Shown one piece after another: positions 63,105-64,000 of a stretch of 64,000 nucleotides of DNA. The first letter of the stretch is position 1, and the number at the start of each line of letters is the position of its first letter. The notes below the pieces were generated by a model. It saw only the letters and a list, made by a program, of their open reading frames with translations. It was not told where the DNA came from and made no database searches. The position numbers and the translations under genes were made by a program. Origin of the DNA: Anaerolineae bacterium (GTDB lineage: Bacteria; Chloroflexota; Anaerolineae; UBA4142; SHND01); contig JAJTXZ010000007.1 in the NCBI GenBank assembly GCA_021463195.1, positions 39,400 through 103,399 on the forward strand. The letters are read 5' to 3'.

Positions 63105-63443
63105 ATGAAAACTCCATACGGCAAAGAATGCAAATTTTATTACGGCGATTACGCGCGCGGTCACGCGACGCAAGAATGTCGTCTGTTGGCGAATAATTCG
63201 GAATCGGAGAAATGGTTTCCTGCCTTGTGTCAGACCTGCCCCGTGCCGGATATTTTGCGCGTCAATCAATGTCCGCAGCTGCATCTCTACGCGCGGGTGG
63301 ACAAAACATTATTCGGTCTTTCGAAAAAAGTCGTGGTGGAAGGATTTTGCGAACGTTATTTTTTAGAGACGCATGACTTGCGCGCGGGCTGCGGTCATTG
63401 TCACGAGCTAGATTTGGAAGAATTCGAAATCGCAGACTCGTGA
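63105..63443 (+). CDS. Cys-rich hypothetical protein
   Basis: A 112-residue protein with eight cysteines: Cys9, Cys25, Cys42, Cys45, Cys56, Cys82, Cys96 and Cys99. Two are CxxC pairs (CQTC and CGHC), typical of metal or iron-sulphur sites. No signal peptide, no known family recognised. ATG at 63105 is 17 bp after the amidase stop. A zinc/Fe-S protein is likely by Cys spacing; function open. Confidence 0.6.
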   Translation: MKTPYGKECKFYYGDYARGHATQECRLLANNSESEKWFPALCQTCPVPDILRVNQCPQLHLYARVDKTLFGLSKKVVVEGFCERYFLETHDLRAGCGHCHELDLEEFEIADS

Positions 63444-63467
63444 ACTGTCGCGCAAGCTTTAATTTCC

Positions 63468-63782
63468 ATGAACACAATAATCATCAACGGCGTCACCTAT
63501 CACAGCGTGGAGGAAATGCCGCCCGAAGCGCGCGCCAAATATGAGCAGACGCTGGCGCAGTTGGCGGAACGCAATTCCGCCAGCGCGACGAACCTTGTGG
63601 GCAATGCCGACAACGCGGCGCCCGCTGCGTTTGCGACCGCGTCCTCTGTCGCAAGCCCTGCCGCAGCGACCAATCCGCCAAAACAGAGCGCCGGCCCGAT
63701 TGTGACGTTGACGATTATGGCGCTCGGCTTGGTTATTATTATCGCGATTATGCTATTTCTACTCATGGCGCGCGGTCGTTGA
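63468..63782 (+). CDS. Small tail-anchored membrane protein
   Basis: A 104-residue protein. An N-terminal soluble part (TIIINGVTYHSVEEMPPEAR) is followed by an Ala/Pro-rich linker and one C-terminal hydrophobic span (IVTLTIMALGLVIIIAI, LFLLMA) ending in positive RGR. The start VTYHSVEEMPP resembles the small-protein pattern of bacterial YHSVEEMP proteins of unknown function. Ends the gene content of the window. Confidence 0.6.
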   Translation: MNTIIINGVTYHSVEEMPPEARAKYEQTLAQLAERNSASATNLVGNADNAAPAAFATASSVASPAAATNPPKQSAGPIVTLTIMALGLVIIIAIMLFLLMARGR

Positions 63783-63857
63783 ATAAAAATTCGCTGCGCC
63801 GCCGCGCCAAGCGCGCGAAACAAAAATGGCTGTAACGACACTAAATTAGGACTTTCG

Positions 63858-63993
63858 CTTGTCATTTCGAACATAGTGAGAAATCTCGCGCTTTCCCATT
63901 GAGATTTCTCGCAAAAACGGCTGCACAGAACTTGTCATGTCGAAGGGACTGAGACATCTCGCTCCGCTCGATGTGACAGTTCTCTGCTCACAC
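63858..63993. repeat. GTCATTTCGA-type dispersed repeats
   Basis: Two units. In the first, GAGAAATCTC (63878-63887) and GAGATTTCTC (63901-63910) are inverted and next to CTTGTCATTTCGAAC. In the second, CTTGTCATGTCGAAGGGACT is followed by GAGACATCTCGCTCCGCTCG. This leaves 63783-63857 with nothing recognisable. Confidence 0.55.
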
Positions 63994-64000
63994 AGCCCCT

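Overview
The window looks like one chromosomal contig from a mesophilic, GC-rich bacterium, most probably an uncultured Chloroflexota of the Anaerolineae type. This is inference from several features: PTATPT-like secreted linkers, DUF2085 and HXXEE membrane proteins, FG-GAP secreted proteins, a very GCGC-rich codon style, and short GGAGACTGGAGATT-type dispersed repeats. No rRNA, tRNA, CRISPR array, prophage or complete insertion sequence was found. Almost all genes are intact housekeeping or accessory genes.

Layout. 0-9 kb: end of a Yip1-like membrane gene, then comM-addB-addA (DNA uptake and recombinational repair). 8.8-13.3 kb: a two-gene unit (RDD membrane protein plus a protein built of thirteen 22-residue proline-punctuated repeats) divergent from polyphosphate kinase ppk1. 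13.3-18.9 kb: minus-strand block with an HXXEE protein, HAD hydrolase, phosphoglucomutase, DUF2085 protein, a small unknown and an MFS transporter. 19.3-21.9 kb: cNMP-GAF-SpoIIE phosphatase followed by a VWA (BatA-like) membrane protein. 21.9-33.2 kb: nucleotide metabolism (guaB, xpt, carA-carB, purB, purA), interrupted at 24.6-25.9 kb by a three-gene accessory unit with its own promoter and an AT-rich last gene. 33.4-40.2 kb: lipoprotein, beta-helix protein, RidA, ribosomal protein S1 and clpC. 40.3-46.3 kb: secreted M6 metalloprotease divergent from a secreted subtilisin and a secreted Ig-like protein. 46.4-56.2 kb: radA, a glycoside hydrolase broken by a single amber codon, FG-GAP protein, PIG-L deacetylase, gamma-glutamyltransferase, zinc-ribbon protein, SDR and NUDIX genes. 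56.2-63.8 kb: DUF2270-DUF2179 fusion, TauE/SafE with DUF1634, tandem GAF protein, FGE-like protein, ABC transporter pair, amidase, a Cys-rich protein and a tail-anchored small protein.

The clearest non-gene signal is several families of short dispersed repeats. One (GGAGATTGGAGACT type) sits between genes but has also entered carA and carB in frame. It supplies the last codons and stop of carA, and the stop of the ggt-like gene and of the FGE-like gene. A second, a ~95 bp palindrome with a TTTTCGAAAAC-like core, shows a 9-bp target duplication at the 3' end of the HAD gene and has changed that protein's C-terminus. A third (~95 bp) is present at 19.0 kb and, inverted, at 49.4 kb. The most plausible under-described protein systems are the 22-mer repeat/RDD pair and the 24.6-25.9 kb unit, whose last protein ends in an amyloid-signalling-like glycine/valine motif. 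Neither can be proven from sequence alone.
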